A stretch of DNA of 64,000 nucleotides from Acidobacteriota bacterium (lineage in GTDB: Bacteria; Acidobacteriota; Terriglobia; UBA7540): assembly GCA_004298155.1 (NCBI GenBank), contig SCRD01000012.1, positions 434,001-498,000 on the forward strand, in the 5' to 3' direction. Shown one piece after another: positions 50,730 through 59,811 of this stretch; within the stretch, counting starts at the first letter, position 1, and every line of letters begins with the position of its first letter. Under the pieces are notes generated by a model, which saw nothing but the letters and a program-made list of their open reading frames with translations, did no database searches and was not told the DNA's origin. The translations under genes were made by a program, and so were the position numbers.

Positions 50730-52811
50730 GTGAAACGTCGGGAATTCGTCAGAGATCTACTGCTCGCGGGCGGAGCGCTGGCCTGCCCTCCCAGGCTTGG
50801 ACTTGCGGATGCCACGCAGCCCGTTTCCACCAGAGTCAAGCGCGTTCTGGTGGCTTTCACCTGCCATCTGGATGTGGGATTCACCAATACACAGGCGGCC
50901 GTCCTGGCCGAATACTTTGACCAGTATTATCCGGCGGCCATGCGGACCGCGGAAGCACTGCGGCAGTCAGGCGAAGACCGCTACGTCTGGTCGACGGGCT
51001 CATGGCTGCTTTACGAATATCTCGAGCACGTCACCGGCGCGGCGCGATCGCGGGCCGAACACGCCATCGGAAGAGGAGAAATGGCCTGGTACGCCGTACC
51101 CTTTAACCTGGAGACGGAGATGCTGGACCGCTCAATGGTCGAAGGTGCGATGGGAATCGCTCAAACGCTCGACCGGCGCTTCAACCAGACTACAACCGGC
51201 GCAAAGATGAGCGACGTTCCCGGTCATTCCCGCGGACTCGTAGCGCCATTCGCCGCAAACGGCGTGAGGTTTCTCGATATTGGGGTCAACGGCGCGAGCA
51301 CCGTACCCGAAGTTCCTCCGCTGTTTGTCTGGAAGGAGCCCGGGGGCGCATCGATCACGATGATGTACCACCACGGGTACGGCGGTGTCCTCCAGGTCCC
51401 GGGATCAGATCTGGCGGTAGCCATTGAGGTCCGGAACGATAATGCCGGGCCACATTCCGTCGCGGAAGTGAAGAAGATTTACGCGGGACTGCGAAAGCAA
51501 TTCCCCGGCGCAAAAGTGAGCGCAGCCAATCTCAGTGAAATCGCTCTGGCTGTGGAGCCATATAAGAGCAGCCTGCCGGTGGTAACGCAGGAGATCGGCG
51601 ACACCTGGATTTATGGGGTGGCAAGTGATCCGGTGAAAATTTCCCGATACCGTGAAGTGATGCGCATGCGCCAAGAGTGGGTCCGCCAGGGGAAGTTCAA
51701 AGTTGGCGACTCAACAGACCTCCGACTGCTGCAACACCTGTTGCTGCCTCCCGAGCACACCTGGGGCGTTGATACCAAACGGTTGAAAGACTACGAACAC
51801 TACACGCCGAAAGCTCTTGCCACCGTGGCCAACAGCCCCCGTTTTCGATGGGCGGAACAAAGTTGGAGGGAAAAACGGAGAGACATAGACCAGGCGGTTG
51901 AAAGCCTGCCGCCGGCCTTGCGAAACGAAGCCGAGGTGCGCCTCCGCGCTTTGCAGCCGAAAACTCCGGACCGAACAGGCCTGAGCCCGCACATGGCGGG
52001 TTCAGAAATTGAAACGGCCCACTTCACTATCGCGCTCGATCCTCAAACGGGAGCCATCCACCGGCTGCGCGCCAAAAATGGCGGCCGCGACTGGGCCTCA
52101 TCCGATCATCCGCTCGGATTGTTTGCCTATCAGACCCTTTCCGCAAAGGACTACGAAGATTATCGCGCCGCCTACATCATTGCGAAGACCTGGTGGGCGC
52201 CAATGGACTTCGGCAAACCCGGCATCGAGAAGCTCGGCGCCGAGAGCCACGTGTGGCTGCCGCGCGTCTGTGGCTGCTGGGCTGGCAAAATCCGTGATGG
52301 TTTTCGAGTTCTAGCCGCGTTACAGATTACGGACACTGAAGCCGAGCGTGCGGATCGCGTTGCCTGGCCTGGGCAGATGTACCTCGAACTGCTCTTTCCT
52401 GACTCAGAACCCGCAGTCCATGTGGACCTCACCTGCCTGGGCAAGGCCGCCAATCGCCTGCCGGAGGCGATGTGGCTCAGCTTTCTCCCAGTGGCGCCGG
52501 AACAGCACGGATGGACGATCGACAAAGTCGACCAGCAGATTTCTCCCTTTGACGTTGTGAAAGGCGGTAACCGCCACATGCACGCAGTCACCAAGGGCAT
52601 CTACTACAAGGATTCGACAGGAAATTTTTCGATTGAGACGCTCGACGCGCCTGCCGTCGCTCTGGGCGAGCGGTCGCCGATTTACTACTCGAACGACCAG
52701 CCCGATCTCACCAGGGGGTTCCACTTCAGCCTGTTCAATAACGCGTGGGGCACAAACTATATCCAGTGGTTCGGAGAAGACACGCGCTTCCGGTTCGTTC
52801 TGAGGACCTGA
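50730..52811 (+). CDS. Tat-exported DUF5054/GH38-like glycosidase-fold protein
   Basis: About 693 residues from a GTG at 50730, which places a Tat signal (KRREFVRDLLLAGGALA) at the N-terminus; the upstream in-frame region reads as non-coding. The mature start (RVLVAFTCHLDVGFTNTQAA) resembles the GH38 alpha-mannosidase catalytic region, with an HxD near residue 45. Other segments include GRGEMAWYAVPFNLETEMLD, GAKMSDVPGHSRGL and ILITQE-like VVTQEIGDTWIYGV. The C-terminal half is beta-rich with a galactose-mutarotase-like feel (HFTIALDPQTGAIHRL). DUF5054 is the closest family from memory. It likely acts on a glycan in the periplasm and converges with the M81 peptidase gene. Confidence 0.78.
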   Translation: MKRREFVRDLLLAGGALACPPRLGLADATQPVSTRVKRVLVAFTCHLDVGFTNTQAAVLAEYFDQYYPAAMRTAEALRQSGEDRYVWSTGSWLLYEYLEHVTGAARSRAEHAIGRGEMAWYAVPFNLETEMLDRSMVEGAMGIAQTLDRRFNQTTTGAKMSDVPGHSRGLVAPFAANGVRFLDIGVNGASTVPEVPPLFVWKEPGGASITMMYHHGYGGVLQVPGSDLAVAIEVRNDNAGPHSVAEVKKIYAGLRKQFPGAKVSAANLSEIALAVEPYKSSLPVVTQEIGDTWIYGVASDPVKISRYREVMRMRQEWVRQGKFKVGDSTDLRLLQHLLLPPEHTWGVDTKRLKDYEHYTPKALATVANSPRFRWAEQSWREKRRDIDQAVESLPPALRNEAEVRLRALQPKTPDRTGLSPHMAGSEIETAHFTIALDPQTGAIHRLRAKNGGRDWASSDHPLGLFAYQTLSAKDYEDYRAAYIIAKTWWAPMDFGKPGIEKLGAESHVWLPRVCGCWAGKIRDGFRVLAALQITDTEAERADRVAWPGQMYLELLFPDSEPAVHVDLTCLGKAANRLPEAMWLSFLPVAPEQHGWTIDKVDQQISPFDVVKGGNRHMHAVTKGIYYKDSTGNFSIETLDAPAVALGERSPIYYSNDQPDLTRGFHFSLFNNAWGTNYIQWFGEDTRFRFVLRT

Positions 52812-52849
52812 TGCCCCGCCCGCTGCGCGCTCCTTGGCGCCCCAGCCGC

Positions 52850-54391
52850 CTAAGCCTTGTGCGGTGATCGCGCGGAAACCACGACAAACGGCTTCCACTT
52901 GAGGTCCTGCTGAAAAGGAAAGCTTGGGATCCGGTGGTCGTTGCTCAGGTGCACGATGTCCTGATCAACGGCCCCCTCGGTGAGAGCCATCAGGTTGGGA
53001 TTAGCGATTTTGTTGATTTCCGGTTCCAGATAACCGGCCTTGACCACGATGATCTTGAACGCGGAGGGCTGGAGTCCCAACGAGGTGAAATCCTGGATGT
53101 GGTGGAAAGGACGCCGCCGCTCCGTGAGGACTACGGAGATACCCTGTGCCTCAATCACGGCCTGCCGCCCCAGCGGGCCGTCATTGTGCGGCAGGAAGCG
53201 CACTTCCGCGTTGACGTGCACTGGCTTGCTGGCTTTGGGATCGAGGGTGGCGCCGATGCTGAGCAGGACCGTTTGGCCCACTCCGGCCCGATAACAGGCT
53301 GCGGTGGCAGGCTGATCGCAGATGCCCGCAATCACCGCGTTGCCGACGTGATGTTTGAGCAGTGCCGCCAGCACGTCTGCGCGGTCGTCTGTGCCGCCAG
53401 CCGTCGGGTTGTCTCCCGAATCGGAAATCACCACCGGATGCGTTTGCAGGCTCACGGCTTTTTCGATGATTTCGTCGAGCGGCCCGGTGGGCACGCCGAA
53501 CTGGAATTCCTTTCGTGCGTCCCAGTATTGCTGCGCGAGCGAAAGAGCATCTTTCTTCAGCACGGCAGGCTGTGTGCCAGTGAGAACTGCGCTTGCGGTG
53601 CATCTCGGCTCGTCGGCCCACACGTATCCCACCAGCAGCGAAGCATCAAGCACGCCCGGGTGGGCGTTCATGGCAGGCAATTGCGCCCACAGGCGTTTGG
53701 CCGGCTGGTAGCGCGTGCTGCTGCGCTCGCCCGGCATCAACACCGGGATGGGCGACCAAATCATGGTGGGGCGAATATGCTCACCAAGGCAACGGACCAG
53801 CATGCCGCAGGCGCGTTGCGTGGTTTCCTCACGGTCAATATGTGGGGCCGTTCGGTAGGCCGAAAGCATGTCGAGATTGTTGATGGTTCGATGGCTTAGG
53901 CTCCCGTGCAGGTCAAAGCTCGCGGTGATGAGACAGTCCTTGCCAACCACTTCTCGTGCCGACGCAATCCAGTCTCCGTCGGCGTCCTGCATGCCCTCGA
54001 CCGACATGGCGCCGTGCATAGCCAGGTAAAGCCCGCCCAGTGGAAGGAGCGCTTTGACGCGGTCAAGAAATTCCGACTTCAACTTCTGGTAGGTTTTAGC
54101 CTCCACAGCGCCGCCGGGGACCGCGTCCGCCAGCAGCGTGGGCTGAAAGCGATAGGGATATTTCTTCAACATGCTGAAGAACGGCATATCCGCCAGCGCC
54201 TGTCCCCGGCTGACGGCGAAATCTTCCATGCGGGTGAGAATGGGTGTGTAAGTGCTGCACTCGATCCGAATGCCGCCAAAGGCCACGCGTTTAGGTCCCG
54301 CGGCCTGACCGGCTTGGGGAGTTCCAAACCGCACCAACGGAGCGCCCAGCGCCGCCATCGCCATATTTCTCAAAAAGGTTCTGCGTTTCAA
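52850..54391 (-). CDS. M81-family metallopeptidase (MlrC-like), Tat-exported
   Basis: A 513-residue protein with a Tat signal (KRRTFLRNMAMAALGAPLV). The body is the M81 (MlrC/microcystinase C) family: GGIRIECSTYTP, LYLAMHGAMSVEGMQDADGDW, SFDLHGSLS, the metal-binding TAPHIDREET, VISDSGDNPTAGGTDD and GICDQPA. M81 enzymes are zinc-dependent hydrolases of peptides or cyclic amides. A stem-loop CCGGCA/TGCCGG at 54443-54460 lies before the gene, between it and the MFS gene. The gene is third in the series PfkB kinase, MFS porter, M81, suggesting a shared catabolic locus; the combination may indicate a glycopeptide or amide-sugar substrate. Confidence 0.88.
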   Translation of the reverse strand: MKRRTFLRNMAMAALGAPLVRFGTPQAGQAAGPKRVAFGGIRIECSTYTPILTRMEDFAVSRGQALADMPFFSMLKKYPYRFQPTLLADAVPGGAVEAKTYQKLKSEFLDRVKALLPLGGLYLAMHGAMSVEGMQDADGDWIASAREVVGKDCLITASFDLHGSLSHRTINNLDMLSAYRTAPHIDREETTQRACGMLVRCLGEHIRPTMIWSPIPVLMPGERSSTRYQPAKRLWAQLPAMNAHPGVLDASLLVGYVWADEPRCTASAVLTGTQPAVLKKDALSLAQQYWDARKEFQFGVPTGPLDEIIEKAVSLQTHPVVISDSGDNPTAGGTDDRADVLAALLKHHVGNAVIAGICDQPATAACYRAGVGQTVLLSIGATLDPKASKPVHVNAEVRFLPHNDGPLGRQAVIEAQGISVVLTERRRPFHHIQDFTSLGLQPSAFKIIVVKAGYLEPEINKIANPNLMALTEGAVDQDIVHLSNDHRIPSFPFQQDLKWKPFVVVSARSPHKA

Positions 54392-54545
54392 GATGGTCCC
54401 TCCCTCGCCTGGTCAATAAGCCGGAATCAACCTATAATGGCGCCGGCATGCTTCTGCCGGAGTTCACATTGGGGCTGCCGAAACAGAAGCAGTATATCCC
54501 CCAACGCTTGGCTTTCCGATATGGATTCAGCAGGCTGCACACTGC

Positions 54546-55868
54546 TTAAGTAATGCCAAGTTTCTTTTGCATCTCCTCAAGTGTAATGTTCTTGGTCTCC
54601 GGGTAGATGAAAAGAACCACAAAAAATTGCAGCACCATCATGACTGCAAAGAACACAAACGGATAGGCGCCAGAAAAGGCTGCCATCAGCGGAAAGGTCC
54701 ACGAGATGAGCGCATTCATAAACCAGTGCGAGAAGCTGCCCAGGCTCTGCCCCTTGGCCCGAACACGATTGGGAAAAACCTCGCCGATGTAGACCCAGAT
54801 GACCGCTCCCTGCGAGAACCCGAAAAATGCGATGTAGCCCATCAGCAGCCACACCAGAAGATTCTCATGCGCCGAGGTAAAGAAAATGGCTGCAACGCCC
54901 GCCAGGCACACCGCCGTGCCAACAGACCCGATCAACAGGAGCGTCTTGCGACCCAGACGGTCAATTACAGACATTGCGATGATTGTGAACAACAGGTTGG
55001 TGGCGCCCACAGCCATGGCCTGAATGTCTCCTGACAACCCGCTAAATCCTGCGTGGGCAAAGATGTCGTTCAGGTAATAAAGAATAGCGTTGATGCCGGT
55101 AAGCTGGTTGAAAACGCCAATCGACACGGCGAGAAAAATCGGCAGCCCGTATTTTCGGGCGAACAGCGGCTCCTTCTTGCGCTCGAAGTGCATCGATTCG
55201 AGAATATCGTTCAGTTCCTGCTCAACGCTTTCTTCTCCCACCTGCAACAACACGGCTCGCGCTTCGTCCACGCGCCGCTTTTCGGCAAGCCAGCGCGGAC
55301 TTTGTGGAATCCCGAAGAGCATCGCCAGAAAGAGCGCTGCCGGAATGGCAGCGACGCCCAGCTTCCAACGCCATTCGGCTGCGCCGAAATGCAACAGTGC
55401 GATGATGTAATTGGAGAAGTATGCCAGCAGAATGCCAAACACCACATTGAACTGGAAAAAGCCGACCAGTCGCCCGCGCCATTTTGCAGGAGAGATTTCG
55501 GCGATGTACATCGGTCCCAACACCGAGGAACCGCCAATGCCCAGCCCGCCCAGGAAACGAAAAAACAACAGCGGGTACCACCCCCATGCAAAAGCACAGC
55601 CCAACGCCGAGGCGAGATAGAGCACTGCCAGCACCCGCAGGCTGTTGCGGCGCCCAAAACGCTCACCCGGGATTCCTGCAGTCATTGCGCCTACAATCGC
55701 CCCCCACAAAGCGATGGCCACCGTCATCCCCAGAAGGCCGGGCGTCAGTGCATAGGCCACCGTCAGCGCATGTGTTGTTCCGGCAATTACAGCTGTATCA
55801 AAACCAAAAAGAAGGCCGCCCAGCGCGGCCACGACAGTGCTCTTGATCAGGTATTGGTTCAGCTTCAT
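54546..55868 (-). CDS. MFS sugar:proton symporter (sugar porter family)
   Basis: A 440-residue transporter with 12 expected helices. The ATG at 55868 is chosen because the longer frame to 55913 is polar and has no ribosome site. Family signatures: GGLLFGFDTAVIAG, RFGRRNSLR (loop 2-3), FLGGLGIGGSSVLGPMYIAEISPAKWRGRLV, PQSPRWLAEKRR, QLTGINAILYYL and the final PETKNITLEE. These are the XylE/GLUT-type sugar porter marks. It lies 78 bases after the PfkB kinase, so imported sugar would be phosphorylated by that partner. The exact sugar is unknown. Confidence 0.95.
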   Translation of the reverse strand: MKLNQYLIKSTVVAALGGLLFGFDTAVIAGTTHALTVAYALTPGLLGMTVAIALWGAIVGAMTAGIPGERFGRRNSLRVLAVLYLASALGCAFAWGWYPLLFFRFLGGLGIGGSSVLGPMYIAEISPAKWRGRLVGFFQFNVVFGILLAYFSNYIIALLHFGAAEWRWKLGVAAIPAALFLAMLFGIPQSPRWLAEKRRVDEARAVLLQVGEESVEQELNDILESMHFERKKEPLFARKYGLPIFLAVSIGVFNQLTGINAILYYLNDIFAHAGFSGLSGDIQAMAVGATNLLFTIIAMSVIDRLGRKTLLLIGSVGTAVCLAGVAAIFFTSAHENLLVWLLMGYIAFFGFSQGAVIWVYIGEVFPNRVRAKGQSLGSFSHWFMNALISWTFPLMAAFSGAYPFVFFAVMMVLQFFVVLFIYPETKNITLEEMQKKLGIT

Positions 55869-55946
55869 ATGACTCGCTTGAAAGTTGGAATAAATTTCCG
55901 CTCCAATTCTCACCTGACTTCCACTTCAAAGCCTGCAAAGATAACA

Positions 55947-56834
55947 CTATTTGCCCAGGGCTTTGATGTCATCCATCGTCCATGGAGGTATTGCCCCCGG
56001 ACGGTTGACGACAAGGGCGCCCACGCGATTGGCAAAATCCGCTATCTGCCCGGCAGACCATCCGCTTCCCAGCCCGTGCAGGAAGGCAGCGGCGAAGGCA
56101 TCACCAGCTCCCACCGCGTCAACAACTTCCACCGGGTAGCCCGGAGCGCTGATAACTTCACCGGCAACCAGCAAAACGCAGCCTCCGGCTCCGCGTGTGA
56201 CGCAGACCGCCTCCCACCCAAGAAGGGCCGCGTAGTCACGGCAGAAATCCTCGAGGTTGGAATGCGACCGGCCGCACATCCGGTCCACCATAGGAACCTC
56301 TTCGTCATTCAGCTTGACCGCCGTGGCCTGCGACATTAAATCACGGACAAGATGAGGTGTGTAGCAAGACGGGCGCAGGTTAATGTCATAGAAGCGCCGG
56401 GCGCCGCCCTTTGCCGCAAGGAGCCGGCTGGTGACTTCACGCGCCTGCGAGCTCATCTGATGCAGCGTCCCAAAGTAAATCCAGTCCGGCGCAGGCGAAA
56501 AAAGTTCCTCAAAGCCAGTCGATGACAGCTCCGGAAAGTCATATGCGGCCGGACGTTCGATGTGGAAACTCGGCTGGCCCCTGGCGTCAAGCGTGACCGA
56601 GGCAATGCCTGTCGGAAAGCCTTCAACGCGGCGGACAAACCGCGTAGAAAGGTTCAATTCGGCCATGCATTCCAGTGCCCGGTCGCCGCGCTCGTCACAT
56701 CCAACGGCGCTGACAAAATAGACCTCGTGCCCAAGCCTCCTGGCCTGGGCTGAGAAGTTGAACGTGGCGCCGCCCAGGTGCTCCTTGTCACCGATTACGT
56801 CCCACAAAACTTCGCCAATGCTGACAATTTTCAT
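55947..56834 (-). CDS. PfkB-family carbohydrate kinase (fructokinase-like)
   Basis: A 295-residue ribokinase-fold enzyme. The ATG at 56834 matches the family N-terminus (MKIVSIGEVLWDVI), although no good ribosome site is present; a GTG at 56900 would add 22 unlikely residues. Signatures: GGATFNFSAQARRLGHEVYFVSAVG, the YDINLRP segment, VTRGAGGC and the DVVDAVGAGDAFAAAF anion-hole/catalytic Asp motif. It phosphorylates a hexose or ketose with ATP, probably the sugar brought in by the MFS porter gene just downstream. Confidence 0.93.
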   Translation of the reverse strand: MKIVSIGEVLWDVIGDKEHLGGATFNFSAQARRLGHEVYFVSAVGCDERGDRALECMAELNLSTRFVRRVEGFPTGIASVTLDARGQPSFHIERPAAYDFPELSSTGFEELFSPAPDWIYFGTLHQMSSQAREVTSRLLAAKGGARRFYDINLRPSCYTPHLVRDLMSQATAVKLNDEEVPMVDRMCGRSHSNLEDFCRDYAALLGWEAVCVTRGAGGCVLLVAGEVISAPGYPVEVVDAVGAGDAFAAAFLHGLGSGWSAGQIADFANRVGALVVNRPGAIPPWTMDDIKALGK

Positions 56835-57083
56835 GGAGGGATGGTCCGGAGGAATGCGCCCGCGCCAATTCTTCTCTTCCAGGCGCGCTGTCCTAACCAC
56901 ACCGGCTTCAGGTTCCAGAGGCCGAGCTTCACAATCTTTGCATCATCGTCGCTTGAAAACAACTAAATATCCCGGCTGGGAAGCGTGACGGAAACTAGTC
57001 CCGGCGTCGCCCCCGTCCTCCACTGCAAAGGCGCCAAAACTAAAGTACATCATTGGATTGATGGCTCAACTGATTGAAAAGAA

Positions 57084-57160
57084 TGGTACGCCCGGAGAGA
57101 TTCGAACTCCCGACCCCTTGCTTCGTAGGCAAGTGCTCTATCCAGCTGAGCTACGGGCGC
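57084..57160 (-). tRNA. tRNA-Arg (ACG)
   Basis: A 77-base minus-strand cloverleaf: acceptor GCGCCCG pairs with CGGGCGT (one G-T), anticodon stem CTTGC/GCAAG encloses CTACGAA with anticodon ACG, the T-arm reads GGGAGTTCGAATCTCTC and CCA is encoded. The wobble A implies conversion to inosine by TadA. Confidence 0.96.
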
Positions 57161-57413
57161 AGATAAGAAATGCGAGTACAACCCGGCTTTCGCCTTTGAG
57201 ACATTCATTTTGCACTCACCCCACCCCGGATGTCAACGCAACCGTGGCACCTGGCTCCCGGCAGGCAAGTGACAGGCCTGAGAAACGCCTCTGCCCCAGG
57301 CACGGCAGTGCTTACACCCGCCGGTCCGGCCTTGCCCACGGGCGGGCGCTCTCGTATACTTGTAGCAAGGGGGGCAAGCGCCTGTCGCGGGCCTCAAACG
57401 GCCCTTTTGGAAA

Positions 57414-57443
57414 TTTCAAGCCAGCGATAGAGCATGCTATAAT
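57414..57443 (+). promoter_or_regulatory. Putative promoter of the S41 peptidase gene
   Basis: A perfect TATAAT at 57438-57443, 31 bases before the ATG, with a poor TTTCAA (57414-57419) spaced 18 as the -35. The ribosome site GGAG lies between. Confidence 0.45.
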
Positions 57444-57474
57444 TTCGAAAGCAGGGCAAAGGAGCTGCATTAGA

Positions 57475-59115
57475 ATGAAGCAAAGTCGACGTGCGGGATG
57501 GTTTATCTTCGCTACGCTGATTGTATGCGCCATGCTCGGCGGGTTTTACGGCCCACAAGTTGAAGCCACAACGGCAAATGACAACGACTCATCCTTTCAG
57601 GCCAGCCTGCGGGAGTTCACCAGCGTCTACGATACGATCCAGGAAAATTACGCCAACCCTGTTGATCCCAATGACGCCATCTACGGTCCGACGAACAGCA
57701 ACTTTTTGGGAGCAATCCCGGGAATGCTGCGGACACTGGATCCCCACTCCAATTTCTTTGATCCGCGCGCCTTTGCCATGCTGCGGGAAGATCAGGAGGG
57801 AAGGTATTTCGGGGTTGGTATGAGCATCCAGTCCCGGCCGGGCAAGATGGGCAAGCTCGTGACGTTTGTGGCTGCGCCCATTCCAGGCTCGCCGGCTTTC
57901 AAAGCCGGACTCCGCCCGGGCGATGTTATCCAGATAGTTAACGGAAAAAGCGCCATCGGGCTCGATCCGTCTCTCGCGGAACAGACCGACAAAGTGGCCA
58001 AGATGCTGAAGGGCCCGCGCGGCACCATCGTGCACGTCACTATCGACCGCGACGGAGCTACCAAACCACTGAGTTTCACGATTACGCGGGGCGAGATTAC
58101 ACAGCCCAGCGTGGATGCCATCTTCATGGTCAAGCCGCGCGTGGGCTACATCCACATTTCGCGCTTTAATGAAACCACCAATACAGAGCTTTCCCAGGCC
58201 TTGAAAAAACTGGACGCAGAACGCATGGACGGCCTAGTTCTTGACCTGCGCGGGAACCCCGGCGGGCTTCTCCAGGAGGCAGTGGAGGTTTCCGACCACT
58301 TCCTTAAGAAAGGACAGCTGATCGTCTACCATTACGGACGGTCCTCGCCTGAAAAACGCTATTATGCAACGCACGGCGATCGTGGCAACAGATATCCCAT
58401 CGTTATTCTGATCAATCGGATGACGGCCAGTGCGGCTGAAATCGTAACGGGCGCTCTGCAGGACCACGATCGTGCCCTGGTGATGGGCGAGACCAGCTTC
58501 GGCAAAGGCCTTGTTCAAACGGTTTACCCTCTGAGCGACGAGACAGGCCTGGCGCTGACAACGGCCCGATACTACACACCCAGCGGCCGGCTCATCCAGC
58601 GCGATTATGATGCCGTATCGTTATACGATTATTACTACCATCCGAGTAGTGATCCAGAACCACACACGGAAGTGCGGCTTACCGATGGCGGCCGGAAAGT
58701 TTACGGCGGCGGCGGCATCACCCCGGACGTCAAGGCAGACGCTGAGAAACTGAACGATGTCCAGCGTACGCTGGTCCAGAACAGCGTGTTCTTCACCTTC
58801 GCTCAAAAGTACCTAGGAACCCACAAGACGATCTCGGAAGATTTCGAGGCGTCGGAGGACGACATCGCAGAATTTAAGAAGTTCCTGACGGACCAGAAAA
58901 TTCCAGTAACAGACGCCGACCTGAAGGCGAACCTGGCGTTTGTGAAGCTTCAAATTCGGGAGAAGCTGATTGAAGACATCTACGGCACCGACGTTGCTGA
59001 CCGGATCAAAGTGGAAAACGATCCGTTGGTGGATGACGCCGCTGCGCACCTGCCGCAGGCGCAACAGCTTCTGCAGAACGCCCAGAAATACATGGCTGCC
59101 ACCGAAAACAAATAA
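57475..59115 (+). CDS. S41-family C-terminal processing peptidase with PDZ domain
   Basis: A 546-residue secreted protease. The ATG at 57475 gives an N-terminal membrane/signal segment (WFIFATLIVCAMLGGFY); the longer frame to 57058 reads through the antisense of tRNA-Arg and is rejected. The PDZ domain is at about 110-200 (GRYFGVGMSI, GLRPGDVIQIVNGK). The S41 core has the catalytic Ser319 in MTASAAEIV and the general base Lys344 in TSFGKGLVQ, with DLRGNPGGLLQEAV upstream. This is the Prc/CtpA family, which cleaves C-terminal ends of periplasmic proteins. It is monocistronic with its own terminator at 59122. Confidence 0.95.
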   Translation: MKQSRRAGWFIFATLIVCAMLGGFYGPQVEATTANDNDSSFQASLREFTSVYDTIQENYANPVDPNDAIYGPTNSNFLGAIPGMLRTLDPHSNFFDPRAFAMLREDQEGRYFGVGMSIQSRPGKMGKLVTFVAAPIPGSPAFKAGLRPGDVIQIVNGKSAIGLDPSLAEQTDKVAKMLKGPRGTIVHVTIDRDGATKPLSFTITRGEITQPSVDAIFMVKPRVGYIHISRFNETTNTELSQALKKLDAERMDGLVLDLRGNPGGLLQEAVEVSDHFLKKGQLIVYHYGRSSPEKRYYATHGDRGNRYPIVILINRMTASAAEIVTGALQDHDRALVMGETSFGKGLVQTVYPLSDETGLALTTARYYTPSGRLIQRDYDAVSLYDYYYHPSSDPEPHTEVRLTDGGRKVYGGGGITPDVKADAEKLNDVQRTLVQNSVFFTFAQKYLGTHKTISEDFEASEDDIAEFKKFLTDQKIPVTDADLKANLAFVKLQIREKLIEDIYGTDVADRIKVENDPLVDDAAAHLPQAQQLLQNAQKYMAATENK

Positions 59116-59121
59116 GTTATT

Positions 59122-59159
59122 GCCCGGCTTCGCTCCTTCAACCGGAGGCCGGCGTTTTT
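59122..59159 (+). terminator. Intrinsic terminator of the S41 peptidase gene
   Basis: Seven bases after the stop: CCGGC (59124-59128) pairs with GCCGG (59148-59152), with a CTCC/GGAG inner helix, then the T-run CGTTTTTG at 59153-59160. It fits a rho-independent terminator. Confidence 0.75.
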
Positions 59160-59204
59160 GTATTCTCTTTCGGACGAATTAAATCCGTGCCGGGCGGTTT
59201 GGCC

Positions 59205-59513
59205 TCAGCCGGAATCCTTTGATTGCCTCAGATACTTGAGCAGCGACCACCCACCTGTAATCGGAAGAAGGAGAACCTGCCGCAGAATCTCACCGCGGCT
59301 ATTCTTGCGCCGCCGCTCCTGTTGCGCAGTCGTCTGCCCCTGAAAAACGAGCATGGCTGCGTACTTTACGAAATCCAGCCCGCATTTGTCGCATCGCCCG
59401 CCATGGTCCTGGACATTTCTGCAGGACGGGCACGTGAAGTGGACGGGACTGTGGCAGCGTGTGCAGAACTGGTTCGTTTCCGGGTTATCCTGGCCGCATT
59501 TATTACATCGCAT
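59205..59513 (-). CDS. Double zinc-ribbon protein
   Basis: A 102-residue protein with two zinc ribbons at the N-terminus: C3/C6 (RCNKCGQ) with C17/C20 (FCTRCH), and C28/C31 (TCPSCR) with C41/C44 (RCDKCGL). The remaining half is helical and basic (QQERRRKNSRGEI), followed by a possible hydrophobic end. The two-ribbon DZR architecture is common in small adaptor or regulatory proteins; no specific partner can be named. It faces away from the S41 gene. Confidence 0.8.
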   Translation of the reverse strand: MRCNKCGQDNPETNQFCTRCHSPVHFTCPSCRNVQDHGGRCDKCGLDFVKYAAMLVFQGQTTAQQERRRKNSRGEILRQVLLLPITGGWSLLKYLRQSKDSG

Positions 59514-59621
59514 GACGGGCTCCCCTGTGGCTGACGCTTCCTTTATCGGCGAGAAGACGCAAGGACTGGAGGCCGCACTGGCCTTTTTGACTGGACCGGA
59601 ACAGCTTGCAGATTGAAAAAC

Positions 59622-59697
59622 TGGTGGACGCGAAGGGATTCGAACCCTCGACCTCAGCGTTGCGAACGCCGCGCTCTCCCAACTGAGCTACGCGCCC
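59622..59697 (-). tRNA. tRNA-Ala (CGC)
   Basis: A 76-base minus-strand cloverleaf: acceptor GGGCGCG/CGCGTCC, anticodon stem CGGCG/CGCTG with loop TTCGCAA giving anticodon CGC, T-arm GAGGGTTCGAATCCCTT and encoded CCA. Confidence 0.96.
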
Positions 59698-59811
59698 ATT
59701 TTGGCTGTAACTTCGCTAATATAACACGCTACCTTCCAGGCTGACAATTTGCGGAGCAATGGCCTGTGTTCAGGTCCGACGTTGTGGCGCCCATGCTACA
59801 ATTCAAGCAGG

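Noticed and set aside
52934-53899. 321-residue plus-strand frame
   Set aside because: Antisense of the M81 peptidase gene.
55053-56339. 428-residue plus-strand frame
   Set aside because: Antisense to the MFS porter and PfkB genes, both well supported; the translation is His/Gln/Pro-rich without a fold pattern.
57058-57474. N-terminal extension of the S41 frame
   Set aside because: It reads through the complement of tRNA-Arg (57084-57160); a typical translated-tRNA artefact. The ATG at 57475 has a signal segment and ribosome site.
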